From the NCBI RefSeq assembly GCF_000282055.1, contig NZ_AKJZ01000102.1, positions 52,185-116,184 on the forward strand: 64,000 nucleotides of DNA, given 5' to 3'. The position numbers and the translations under genes were made by a program. Below are positions 9,301-16,049 of this stretch, piece by piece. This DNA comes from Flavobacterium sp. CF136. Its GTDB lineage: Bacteria > Bacteroidota > Bacteroidia > Flavobacteriales > Flavobacteriaceae. The notes under the pieces were generated by a model that was not told the origin of the DNA, searched no databases, and saw nothing but the letters and a program-made list of their open reading frames with translations. Within the stretch, counting starts at the first letter, position 1. The number at the start of each line of letters is the position of its first letter.

Positions 9301-9661
9301 CAAAAACCTGTTTCCCTTTATTTTTATTTACAGGAACAGCTTCGCGGATTTTACCATTAATATCAATTGCATACCTTGAAACCGAAACATTTTCCGGCAA
9401 CGGAAAAATAAGTTCCGCTTCCATCTGACGACTGCCCGAATTAAAAAAATGCATTTCGGCAGTAGTGTAGGCAATATTTCCAACTACCTTAACATTGACA
9501 ATCAGCTGACTCATTCTGACTTTTTCAGCTTCATCTCCTTTCACAGTCAGTTCAGGACTTTGTGCAAAAGTTTTAACTGCTGAAAACAGTAAAACACAAA
9601 ACAGTAATTTCAAATTCACTTGAAAAATTTTAGATACAGACGAACACATATTTGATTTCAT
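6335..9661 (-). CDS. Mosaic exported protein: VIT, vWA-like, TonB-plug, TPR, DUF2135
   Basis: 1108 residues from ATG 9661, which gives MKSNMCSS and a signal peptide ending KTFAQ; the longer frame begins at a TTG. Domains in order: VIT (about 35-160; FFNSGSRQMEAELIFPLP, VFEAVEHRRVDPGLLE), a vWA-like segment with a DNSLS (DxSxS) motif near 275, a long linker, a SusC-type TonB-receptor plug (about 675-805; VVVMGYASMKKSDLTGAV, GVQVEQAP, IIVDG, ASSTAIYGSRASNGVI), TPR-like helices (about 840-960), and a DUF2135-like domain to the end (MNWNLMDVDLDLHI). No outer-membrane barrel follows the plug. Alone between rsgA and the aromatic operon. Function unknown; the plug could be an envelope interaction module. 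Confidence 0.85.
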   Translation of the reverse strand: MKSNMCSSVSKIFQVNLKLLFCVLLFSAVKTFAQSPELTVKGDEAEKVRMSQLIVNVKVVGNIAYTTAEMHFFNSGSRQMEAELIFPLPENVSVSRYAIDINGKIREAVPVNKNKGKQVFEAVEHRRVDPGLLEKVDGNNFRTRIYPLMPNGERIVIIGYEEELSASDKNNLAYQLVSRYPKKLDKFEINVSVLGASSSPSVAENSGETIAFTNWNQSFQTSLKKENYQPSEKLLFKIPIQQNIPSVVMQNTGGQHYFYGNIFIEGNEIAKKPSASIGLIWDNSLSCQTRDLKKELDLLDAYFQKIKNTKVTLYFLNYTFEKQKEYVISNGNWAELKSVLQNAKYDGGTRFSQINFIGHDEYLFFSDGLSSLSENLLPKTKKPVYTITSSVSADFAFLNFSSMQTGGNFINLNQLNVENALDKLVNNNLKFLGIKENFTVTDLFPLEGTSVSGSFSFSGVSLNPKNEITLLFGYDNEAVLERKITLDASTQSTTDVNIEKLWAQKKIARLDLQYAKNAEEIELLGKKYGIITKNTSLIVLEDIRDYIMYDIIPPAELRAEFDRIKKQEHDSNLAQQKNNWENIDSYFAGLNSWWKKDIKYVTPKVLPKHKGKKSAERIRGNSDAVMTVGEPVGRGTASVVVEENSISQNAPSTVDNARLIASAKAKADAEAMEVDKKPDELQEVVVMGYASMKKSDLTGAVQSVSAESISKNTDISQALAGKVAGVQVEQAPNNNITIRGNTTITDANKPLIIVDGEIYEGKLEDLNKDDIASMNVLKDASSTAIYGSRASNGVITITTKNGDANTIQNENKIWNPDRLYLKALASAPKEKQYDLYFELRKSQERNPSFYFDVAHFFYNQGDVKKALQVISNIADLGLENHQLYKTLTYTLRQWQDFDDALFTAKQIAKWRAHEPQSLRDYALAFEDAGKYQKAFDQLVKALEVNYYGEMSGQYEGVEDIILMDINRLMTEHTGLDPGKLDKKYLQKMPVDIRVIMNWNLMDVDLDLHIIEPTGEECYYSHTTTEAGAKFSKDFTQGYGPEQYLIRNAVKGKYLIKTNYFGERELTENGPATVMVEIYTTKAGKTTKVLKTIQLGKIKENEVLAEIVW

Positions 9662-9882
9662 AACACGAAAGTTAAGGTTGTATAGTGATATAGAGAACAA
9701 AAAACATAAAAAGGTTGGGAGGAGTGTAAATTAATTTCATAAAAAAATCCCCAACCCTTTTTGTCAAAGGGATGGAGACTCTATTTTAATTATCTAAATC
9801 ACATCCGTGACATAACAAACATTAATAACAAGCTTTGTAAAAACCTAAATTAACTTATATCACTTATGTAGTTTAATACAAT

Positions 9883-10965
9883 TTATGCATTCAATACTTT
9901 TTCCTGGTGACCAATACTTTCCTGGTGAATTGCTTTGAACATTTTCAAAACAAACTCTTCAGTAAGACCTTTTTTCTCACCTTCCAAAATCATTTTTCCT
10001 AAGATTTCATTCCAACGATTGTTTTGAAGAATCGCAACGTTTGCATCTTTTTTCACCTGACCAATTTCGTCAGCAACTTTCATACGTTTTCCTAACAACT
10101 CTAATAAGTTAGCATCCAAAACGTCAATGTTAGCTCTCAATTTAGTCATTTTTGAACTGTACTCATCTGTAGTATCATCCGTTTTTCTGATAGTCAAATC
10201 TTTAATGATTTGTTTCAAAGCGTCTGGAGTAACTTGTTGAGCAGCATCAGACCAGGCATTGTCCGGATCGTAGTGCGTTTCGATAATCATACCATCGTAA
10301 TTCAAATCTAAAGCTTCTTGCGTTACTTCAAAAATCATTTTACGATCTCCTGTAATGTGAGATGGATCGATGATTAATGGTAAATCAGGGAATTTATTTT
10401 GCAATTCGATAGCAATCTGCCATTCCGGAATGTTTCTGTATTTTGTTTTTTCGTAAGTAGAGAAACCTCTGTGAATAACTCCTAATTTCTCGATTCCAGC
10501 CATGTGTAAACGCTCAACACCACCTAACCATAAAGCCAAATCCGGGTTTACAGGGTTTTTAACCAAAACGATTTTATCAGTTCCTTTCAAAGTATCAGCA
10601 ATTTCCTGAACCGCAAAAGGGTTTGCAGTTGTACGGGCTCCAACCCATAAAACGTCGATATCATGCTCTAAAGCCAGTTTACAATGTGCTGCAGTCGCAA
10701 CCTCAGTACCCATCAATAAACCAGTTTCAGCTTTTGCTTTTTGCAACCATTTCAAACCAATTTCTCCAACACCTTCAAATCCTCCCGGACGTGTTCTTGG
10801 TTTCCATATTCCAGCTCTGAAAACACTAACTTTTGAATCTTTCAATTCGTGAGCAATTTTCAAAACCTGATCTTCCGTTTCTGCACTACAAGGTCCAGCT
10901 ATCACAAGTGGGTGATCTAAATTGAAATCTTCTAACCACTTTCTCATTTCTTTTTTATTTTCCAT
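9883..10965 (-). CDS. Bifunctional DAHP synthase / chorismate mutase
   Basis: 360 residues. The N-terminal ~265 residues are a type I (KDO8P-synthase-like) DAHP synthase, condensing phosphoenolpyruvate and erythrose 4-phosphate: IAGPCSAETEDQ, KPRTRPGGFEG, the PSHITGDR stretch and the E/D metal ligands are visible. The C-terminal ~85 residues are an AroQ-type chorismate mutase (KLRANIDVLDANLLELLGKRMKVADEIG). This fusion links the first committed shikimate step to the prephenate branch and normally makes the synthase sensitive to chorismate or prephenate. It is the last gene of the pheA - aminotransferase - prephenate dehydrogenase - DAHPS cluster, 11 nt after the preceding stop. Confidence 0.93.
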   Translation of the reverse strand: MENKKEMRKWLEDFNLDHPLVIAGPCSAETEDQVLKIAHELKDSKVSVFRAGIWKPRTRPGGFEGVGEIGLKWLQKAKAETGLLMGTEVATAAHCKLALEHDIDVLWVGARTTANPFAVQEIADTLKGTDKIVLVKNPVNPDLALWLGGVERLHMAGIEKLGVIHRGFSTYEKTKYRNIPEWQIAIELQNKFPDLPLIIDPSHITGDRKMIFEVTQEALDLNYDGMIIETHYDPDNAWSDAAQQVTPDALKQIIKDLTIRKTDDTTDEYSSKMTKLRANIDVLDANLLELLGKRMKVADEIGQVKKDANVAILQNNRWNEILGKMILEGEKKGLTEEFVLKMFKAIHQESIGHQEKVLNA

Positions 10966-10976
10966 CTTTTTTGTGT

Positions 10977-11834
10977 TTACTTTTTAATAGTTATTCCGTT
11001 TAATATTTCTCTAATTTTATTTACACTTTCCATTTCTTCAAAAATGGCATTATAATTATCGTCTGCCAACAAATCTCTAAACTGAGTCAGATTGGCAATA
11101 TATCCTTCTAATGTTTCAATTACATGTTCTTTGTTTTGCTTAAAAATCGGTGTCCACATTGCGGGTGAACTTTTGGCTAAACGAACGGTACTTTCAAATC
11201 CACTTCCCGCCATATCAAAAATATCCTGTTCGTCTTTTTCCTTATTCATCACCGTCTTTCCGAGCATAAACGAACTAATATGCGACAAATGCGAAACGTA
11301 AGCAATGTGTTTGTCATGTGAAACCGGATCCATATATCGAATCCTCATTCCAATTTCCACAAAAAGTTTCAAAGCCTTTTCCTGCAATTTAAAAGTGGTC
11401 TTTTCCACCTCACAAATAATGTTTGTCTTTCCCTTAAACAAACCTCTTATCGCCGCCGAAGGTCCTGAAAACTCCGTTCCTGCAATTGGATGCGTTGCGA
11501 TAAAGTTTCTTCTTTTCGGGTGACTTGCCACTGCTTCACAAATTGGTTTTTTAGTTGATCCGACTTCAAAAACGATTGTTTTATCTCCAACCAAATCCAA
11601 AACTTTTGGCAAAACCGTCAGTGCCACATCCACAGGAACCGAAACAATTACAAAATCAGCCTCCACCAATTCTTCAAAACTTCCGACCTGATCAATAACA
11701 CCCAAATCAATTGCTTCCTGCAAATGTTTTTCGTTGCTGTCGATTCCAAAAATAGTAGCATCAGGATGTTTTTCTTTGATGTCCAGCACCATCGAACCAC
11801 CAATTAATCCTATTCCTATTACGTATACTTTCAT
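10977..11834 (-). CDS. tyrA: Prephenate dehydrogenase
   Basis: 285 residues. It oxidises and decarboxylates prephenate to 4-hydroxyphenylpyruvate, the tyrosine branch. The Rossmann motif is at the N-terminus (VIGIGLIGGSM, residues 4-14) and the family stretch ATHPIAGTEFSGP lies at about residues 114-126, followed by HLSHISSF. No chorismate mutase or ACT domain is attached; the mutase is supplied by the next gene downstream. Cytoplasmic. Third gene of the aromatic cluster; a copy of the 78-nt interspersed repeat lies just upstream, between it and the aminotransferase. Confidence 0.92.
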   Translation of the reverse strand: MKVYVIGIGLIGGSMVLDIKEKHPDATIFGIDSNEKHLQEAIDLGVIDQVGSFEELVEADFVIVSVPVDVALTVLPKVLDLVGDKTIVFEVGSTKKPICEAVASHPKRRNFIATHPIAGTEFSGPSAAIRGLFKGKTNIICEVEKTTFKLQEKALKLFVEIGMRIRYMDPVSHDKHIAYVSHLSHISSFMLGKTVMNKEKDEQDIFDMAGSGFESTVRLAKSSPAMWTPIFKQNKEHVIETLEGYIANLTQFRDLLADDNYNAIFEEMESVNKIREILNGITIKK

Positions 11835-11848
11835 ATTTATTTTTATTA

Positions 11849-11926
11849 GAAGCTAATTCCTGCTATCCGTTGCAATCTTTTGTTCCGAACCCCGGCACAA
11901 AAGGATTTCCACTTCTATCAGGGCTA
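11849..11926 (-). repeat. 78-nt interspersed structured repeat, copy 1
   Basis: On the minus strand it starts TAGCCCTGAT and ends near ATAGCAGGAATTAGCTT, with a central hairpin CTTTTGTGCCG / CGGAACAAAAG carrying one mismatch. It aligns end to end with the copies at 14785-14862 and 17942-18021. Where those have CCCG in the left arm and CGGG in the right, this copy has CCTG and CAGG: a compensatory pair. It lies between the prephenate dehydrogenase and aminotransferase genes. Confidence 0.8.
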
Positions 11927-12030
11927 GGACTTCTTGTTTTTTCAAGACCTTGCGTCATTGCAAGGAACGAAGCAACCACACTAACAATTGACTCAGCAGC
12001 CGAGATTGCTTCGTCCCTCGCAAAGACAAT

Positions 12031-13176
12031 CTAAAATCTATCAATCGCTTCTTGTACTTTTTCTTCTTTTACACACAATGAGAACCTGATATATCCTTCA
12101 CCATTACTTCCAAAAATTGTTCCCGGTGTAATGAAAATATGTTTCTCGTATAATATTTCGTCAATGAACTTCTCTGCTGATTCGATTCCTTCCGGCAATT
12201 TTGCCCAGACAAAAAGCCCAACTCCTTCTTTATAAACTTCGCAGCCTAATTTTTCTGCTAGTTTTTCGGTCAATTCTCTACGGCGTCTGTAAATTTTGTT
12301 TTGATCTTCAAACCATGATTTGTCACAATTCAAAGCGGCAATTGCTCCTTTTTGAATTCCGTAGAACATACCGCTGTCCATATTGCTTTTTACTTTCAGG
12401 ACTGCATCGATAATTTCAGGATTTCCTAAAACCATTCCAACTCTCCAGCCTGCCATGTTGAATGTTTTACTAAGTGAATTCAATTCCAGAGCCACTTCTT
12501 TTGCGCCTTCAACCTGCAATAAACTCATCGGGTTATCATTCAAAACAAAACTATACGGATTATCGTTAACCAATAATATGTTGTGTTTTTTAGCAAAAGC
12601 AACCAGTTTTTCAAATAACGCTAAACTTCCTCTCGCTCCTGTCGGCATGTGTGGATATCCCAGCCACATAATTTTTACTTTCGAAAGATCTAATTTTTCC
12701 AAAGCTTCAAAATCCGGTTCCCAGGCATTCACTTCTTTCAAATCATAATAAACCGGTACAGCACCAACCAAATTCGTTACCGAAGTATAAGTCGGATAAC
12801 CCGGATTCGGAATCAAAACATGATCGCCTTCATTCAAAAATGCCAGCGAAATATGCATAATTCCTTCTTTCGAACCCATCAAAGGCAAAATCTCATTATT
12901 TGGATTCAACTCAACACCAAACTGATTCTGATAAAAATCTGCCATTCCTTTTCTCAATTCCGGCAATCCCTGATAACTCTGATAACCGTGCCCATTTTCA
13001 TCCAGAATGGCGGAGGCAACCGCTTCAATAACTGCTTTTGACGGACTCAAATCAGGGCTTCCAATTCCCATATTGATGATAGATTTTCCTTCAGACATTA
13101 GTTGTCGAACTTCTCTCAATTTTGATGAGAAGTAGTATTCTTCAACTGTATCTAATCTTTTTGCTGTTGTAATCAT
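12031..13176 (-). CDS. Class I/II pyridoxal-phosphate aminotransferase (probably aromatic)
   Basis: 381 residues, full length for the family. The PLP lysine is in NSLSKTFNMAGWRVG (about residue 235), with GSPDLSP and NPGYPTY in the N-terminal half and the Arg in IRFSLCV near the C-terminus. The fold group includes LL-diaminopimelate and aspartate/aromatic aminotransferases, and sequence alone does not settle the substrate. Its place between prephenate dehydratase and prephenate dehydrogenase suggests it converts phenylpyruvate and 4-hydroxyphenylpyruvate to Phe and Tyr. Cytoplasmic. Confidence 0.88.
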   Translation of the reverse strand: MITTAKRLDTVEEYYFSSKLREVRQLMSEGKSIINMGIGSPDLSPSKAVIEAVASAILDENGHGYQSYQGLPELRKGMADFYQNQFGVELNPNNEILPLMGSKEGIMHISLAFLNEGDHVLIPNPGYPTYTSVTNLVGAVPVYYDLKEVNAWEPDFEALEKLDLSKVKIMWLGYPHMPTGARGSLALFEKLVAFAKKHNILLVNDNPYSFVLNDNPMSLLQVEGAKEVALELNSLSKTFNMAGWRVGMVLGNPEIIDAVLKVKSNMDSGMFYGIQKGAIAALNCDKSWFEDQNKIYRRRRELTEKLAEKLGCEVYKEGVGLFVWAKLPEGIESAEKFIDEILYEKHIFITPGTIFGSNGEGYIRFSLCVKEEKVQEAIDRF

Positions 13177-13237
13177 TTCTATTTTTTATTAAAAATGCTT
13201 TAGGCTTTAGGCCGTAAGCTTATGCTTTAAAACTTCT

Positions 13238-13320
13238 GTCACCCTGAGCGGAGTCGAAGGCTTTTGAAAACTGAAGGGCTTCGACTAAGTTTATACTGAG
13301 AGAAGTCGAATGGACTCAGC
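13238..13320. repeat. Palindromic intergenic repeat of the TCACCCTGAGCGGAGTCGAAGG type
   Basis: This lies in the 192-nt gap between pheA and the aminotransferase. AGTCGAAG at 13252-13259 pairs with CTTCGACT at 13279-13286, and a further AGTCGAA follows at 13304. A degenerate relative (TCACCCTAAGCGGACTCAGCC) lies at 38780-38800 downstream of another gene. It encodes nothing obvious; a role in mRNA stability within the operon is possible but unproven. Confidence 0.6.
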
Positions 13321-13368
13321 CTTACAATCTGAAATCTAAATTCGTTAATCTTCAATCTAAAATCAACT

Positions 13369-14208
13369 TTAAGACTGACTCAAAGGCTTTGTATTTTTAT
13401 ACTCTCCCAACACTTTAAAATATTCTGCCATAATATTTAGTAATGTTTTGGCTTTTGCATAATCTTCGTAATTTTCGAATGTCACATCTACGAAAAACGA
13501 ATATTTCCAGGGTGTTTCAATTTTTGGCAACGACTGAATTTTTGTCAAATTCAGTTTGCAGTCGCTCATTACATTCAAAACTGCTGCTAGGCTTCCTCTT
13601 TTATGATCCAGTTCAAATTTGATGGAAGCTCTGTTGATTTCGCTTTCCGGTAAAAATGAATTCTGTTTTTTAATAATCACAAAACGTGTCATATTGTTTT
13701 TGATAGTCTGAATTTCCGGTGCAATAATTTCCAAATTATACATCTCCGAAGCTGTTTTACTCCCAATTGCTGCAATTCCGGTTAATTGTTTTTCCTGAAT
13801 TCTTCTGGCAGTTTCAGCAGTATCTTTATCCTCAACCAATTTGATGTTAGGATATTGTTTTAAAAAATCCATACATTGCAATAATGCCATTGGGTGCGAA
13901 TGAACCTCTTTTATATCTTCTATTTTCTGACCTTTTAAAGCCATTAAATTTTGGTGAATGCTTAAATAATGTTCTCCAATAATGTGTAAATTATTCTTGT
14001 CAATCAAAGCATAATTTGGGATAATTGGACCCGCAATCGAATTTTCAATTGCCATAACCGCCTGGTCTGTTTTGCCCGAAAGCAGGCTGTCAATCAATTC
14101 ATCAAAAGATAAACATTCGTCAATTTCAACATTCTCAGGAAAATATTCTTTTACTACCTGATGATGAAAAGATCCTTTGATACCTTGTATTGCAATTTTA
14201 GTTGTCAT
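13369..14208 (-). CDS. pheA: Prephenate dehydratase
   Basis: 279 residues. It converts prephenate to phenylpyruvate, the phenylalanine branch. The catalytic domain fills about residues 1-185 (GIKGSFHHQV, the AIENSIAGPI stretch, and the conserved TRF at about residue 172), followed by a C-terminal ACT domain (HKRGSLAAVLN, LTKIQSLP), which in this family binds Phe for feedback inhibition. It is the first gene of the aromatic operon. Its ATG lies 6 nt after the U-tract of a leader terminator, downstream of a Phe/Tyr-rich leader reading frame, so transcription is probably controlled by attenuation. Confidence 0.95.
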   Translation of the reverse strand: MTTKIAIQGIKGSFHHQVVKEYFPENVEIDECLSFDELIDSLLSGKTDQAVMAIENSIAGPIIPNYALIDKNNLHIIGEHYLSIHQNLMALKGQKIEDIKEVHSHPMALLQCMDFLKQYPNIKLVEDKDTAETARRIQEKQLTGIAAIGSKTASEMYNLEIIAPEIQTIKNNMTRFVIIKKQNSFLPESEINRASIKFELDHKRGSLAAVLNVMSDCKLNLTKIQSLPKIETPWKYSFFVDVTFENYEDYAKAKTLLNIMAEYFKVLGEYKNTKPLSQS

Positions 14209-14214
14209 ATAGTC

Positions 14215-14243
14215 AAAAAAAAATCCTGATTTTCATCAGGATT
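14215..14243 (-). terminator. Attenuator terminator in the pheA leader
   Basis: On the minus strand AATCCTGAT (14243-14235), a GAAA tetraloop, then ATCAGGATT (14230-14222), followed by an uninterrupted run of T to 14215. The nine-pair stem with GNRA loop and U-tract is a textbook intrinsic terminator. It ends 6 nt before the pheA ATG, so it must be bypassed for pheA expression. Its 5' arm can instead pair with TTAGGATTGT at 14300-14291, which overlaps the leader stop codon. Confidence 0.85.
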
Positions 14244-14296
14244 GTATATTAGTTTTATTTGTCTTTTAATTTTTCTCAAATAACCATAGCACAATC

Positions 14297-14356
14297 CTAA
14301 CTTCTACTAAAGAAGAAATAAAAGTTGTTGCTAAAATAAAAACGGTTATTTGCCAT
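14297..14356 (-). CDS. Phenylalanine/tyrosine-rich leader peptide of the pheA operon
   Basis: A 19-codon frame, ATG at 14356 and TAG at 14299-14297, encoding MANNRFYFSNNFYFFFSRS. Six Phe and two Tyr codons in 19, including three consecutive Phe codons, are the mark of a regulatory leader peptide. It lies about 24 nt downstream of the predicted transcription start and 53 nt upstream of the attenuator terminator. The stop codon is the beginning of the segment able to form the antiterminator, so a ribosome finishing the leader would cover that segment and let the terminator form. A ribosome stalled at the Phe codons would leave it free. Confidence 0.75.
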   Translation of the reverse strand: MANNRFYFSNNFYFFFSRS

Positions 14357-14385
14357 TTTGTTTGTGTTATTTTTTAAATTCTCTG

Positions 14386-14416
14386 CGAATGTATAAATTA
14401 TTTTAACCGCACCAAA
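14386..14416 (-). promoter_or_regulatory. Promoter of the pheA leader and operon
   Basis: On the minus strand TTTG (14416-14413), a 19-nt spacer, then TACATTCG (14393-14386). This fits the Bacteroidota consensus TTTG-N19-TAnnTTTG with one mismatch. Transcription would start near 14380, about 24 nt before the leader peptide ATG. The remaining sequence to 14638 (14417-14638) shows no gene or clear structure. Confidence 0.65.
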
Positions 14417-14638
14417 AAAAATAATGCATTTTCTGAAACAAAAAAGGATTTCTTAACAAAATCGGTTTGTTTTGTATGATATTTTAATAAATTAGGCTTA
14501 AAATGAGATTTATACAATTGGGTTTGAGGAAGATTCTGTAATTCTTTTTAATCTATTACATATTTAATGAATCAATATACTTTCGATTCTTTTTGTATTT
14601 ACTCAACATTGTCATTTCTGACAAAAAATCAAAAGAAT

Positions 14639-14784
14639 TTATTTAGAAAGTCTCAAATGGCTTTTAACCTCATCCCAAGTGTACAACTCTGTTTTTCCTT
14701 CTCCTAAGTTTTTGATTCGAATATCCAATTCATTTTTCACATCATCGGAAATTTCTATTTTTTTTTGGAAACGAGAATATTTTT
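14639..14784 (-). pseudogene. Remnant of an addiction-module antitoxin-like gene
   Basis: The last 44 or so codons before the TAA at 14639 read like the C-terminus of small addiction-module antitoxins: IEISDDVKNELDIRI, then EGKTELYTWDEVKSHLRLSK. No start codon precedes this homologous part. Further upstream the frame runs straight into the 78-nt repeat (14785-14862), whose translation is meaningless, and then into the out-of-frame 3' end of the DUF1501 gene. I read it as a 5'-truncated gene whose N-terminus was lost, with the repeat marking the break. No partner toxin is visible. The family call is from memory of the motif and is tentative. Confidence 0.45.
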
Positions 14785-14862
14785 TAGCCCCGATGGAAGT
14801 GGAAATCCTTTTGTGCCGGGGTTCGGCACAAAAGATTGAAACGTACAGCGGGAAATAGCTCC
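14785..14862 (+). repeat. 78-nt interspersed structured repeat, copy 2
   Basis: Plus-strand copy beginning TAGCCCCGAT and ending AGCGGGAAATAGCTCC. The centre is a perfect 10-bp hairpin, TTTTGTGCCG with CGGCACAAAA around a GGGTT loop. The arms match the copies at 11849-11926 and 17942-18021. It abuts the truncated antitoxin frame on one side and ends 8 nt from the DUF1501 stop codon on the other. Confidence 0.85.
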
Positions 14863-14870
14863 TAAAAAAA

Positions 14871-16037
14871 CTAAAACAATCCTGAAACCGGATTATTCTT
14901 AATTCCGATTTTTGAATAATCGAAACCCATTTTTTGCTGTAACAATGAAGCATAAACAGACCTGAAATCAATTTGGTGTTTTAAATCGCCATTGTCCAGG
15001 TCTGCTAGATTTGGATTATTGCCCAGAATTGTTCCTTTATTACTTCCTCCAATTACAAACATTGGGGCTGCAGTTCCGTGATCGGTTCCGTTTCCGTTAT
15101 CTTTTACACGTCTTCCAAATTCTGAAAATACAACAATCGTTACGTTTTGAAGCAATTGTGCCTGCTTTAAATCCTGATAAAAACTAAATATCGCATCATT
15201 GAGTTCAGTTAATTTTCTTTCGTGGATAGAAAGCTGGTTATCATGTGTGTCAAATCCGCCAAGCGATGTATAATAGACTTTCGAATTTAAATTTCCTTTT
15301 ACCAATCTTGCAATCCATTCCAAATTTTTGGATAATCCGGTTTTAGGATAACTTATTTCTGTTTTGGATTGTTTCAGGGCATTCTGGATATCATCTGAGC
15401 CTTCCACAACTGAATTGGCTATTTTTCGAACAAAATCCAATTGCGGATTTTCTGATAATTTTACATTTTCATCCTTACCCTGTTTTATCTTAAAGCGATC
15501 GGGGTCTTTTACCGTAATCGAATTGGGCTCCATACCTTTCAATGCCAGATTATCTATCGAATCCAGATTGATGCCGGCTGTAGGCTGGTGATCGTGACAT
15601 TGCAGATCCAAATATCTGCCTAACCAGCCTTCGTTTATATATTTATTGGAATCTGCTGCAGTTTGCCAAATTTCCTGACTGCGGAAATGTGAGCGAACCG
15701 GTTCCGGATAACCTACATTCTGAATTACCGTTAAATCTCCGTTTTGCTGCATCTGGGCAAAATCTTTTAATGCAGGATGAAAGGCCATCCCTTTGTTTTT
15801 ACCTACAACTGCATCTTTATTCAGAGCAATTTTGGTTCTTAAATCATAATACAATGGATCTTCGTATGGAATAAAAGTATTCAATCCGTCATTTCCTCCG
15901 TTGAGCTGTATAAATACCAAACACTGTTCGCCAACAACCAAACTATTTTGCGAACCAAAAGCATGTAAAAATTCAGGAAGCACGAGCATTCCACCCGTAA
16001 ATGTTCCTGTTAGCGTTAAAAAATTTCTTCTGTTCAT
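14871..16037 (-). CDS. DUF1501 domain-containing exported protein
   Basis: 388 residues. The N-terminus MNRRNFLTLTGTFTGGMLVLP resembles a twin-arginine export signal. The body matches DUF1501, a family related to the alkaline phosphatase/sulfatase fold: FIQLNGGNDGLNTFIPY, GWLGRYLD, GGFDTHDNQ, VVFSEFGRRVKDNGNGTDHGTAAPMFVIGG. These hold the conserved metal-ligand-like Asp/His residues. It is 12 nt downstream of a DUF1800 gene, a very common pairing in which the two are presumed to act together; the substrate is unknown. A structured repeat sits right after the stop codon. Confidence 0.9.
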   Translation of the reverse strand: MNRRNFLTLTGTFTGGMLVLPEFLHAFGSQNSLVVGEQCLVFIQLNGGNDGLNTFIPYEDPLYYDLRTKIALNKDAVVGKNKGMAFHPALKDFAQMQQNGDLTVIQNVGYPEPVRSHFRSQEIWQTAADSNKYINEGWLGRYLDLQCHDHQPTAGINLDSIDNLALKGMEPNSITVKDPDRFKIKQGKDENVKLSENPQLDFVRKIANSVVEGSDDIQNALKQSKTEISYPKTGLSKNLEWIARLVKGNLNSKVYYTSLGGFDTHDNQLSIHERKLTELNDAIFSFYQDLKQAQLLQNVTIVVFSEFGRRVKDNGNGTDHGTAAPMFVIGGSNKGTILGNNPNLADLDNGDLKHQIDFRSVYASLLQQKMGFDYSKIGIKNNPVSGLF

Positions 16038-16049
16038 AATAATAGATTT

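Noticed and set aside
14639..14971. A 110-codon frame as an intact gene
   Set aside because: Its middle is translated repeat DNA and its beginning is the DUF1501 3' end in another frame; only the C-terminal part has homology-like sequence, so it is listed as a remnant.
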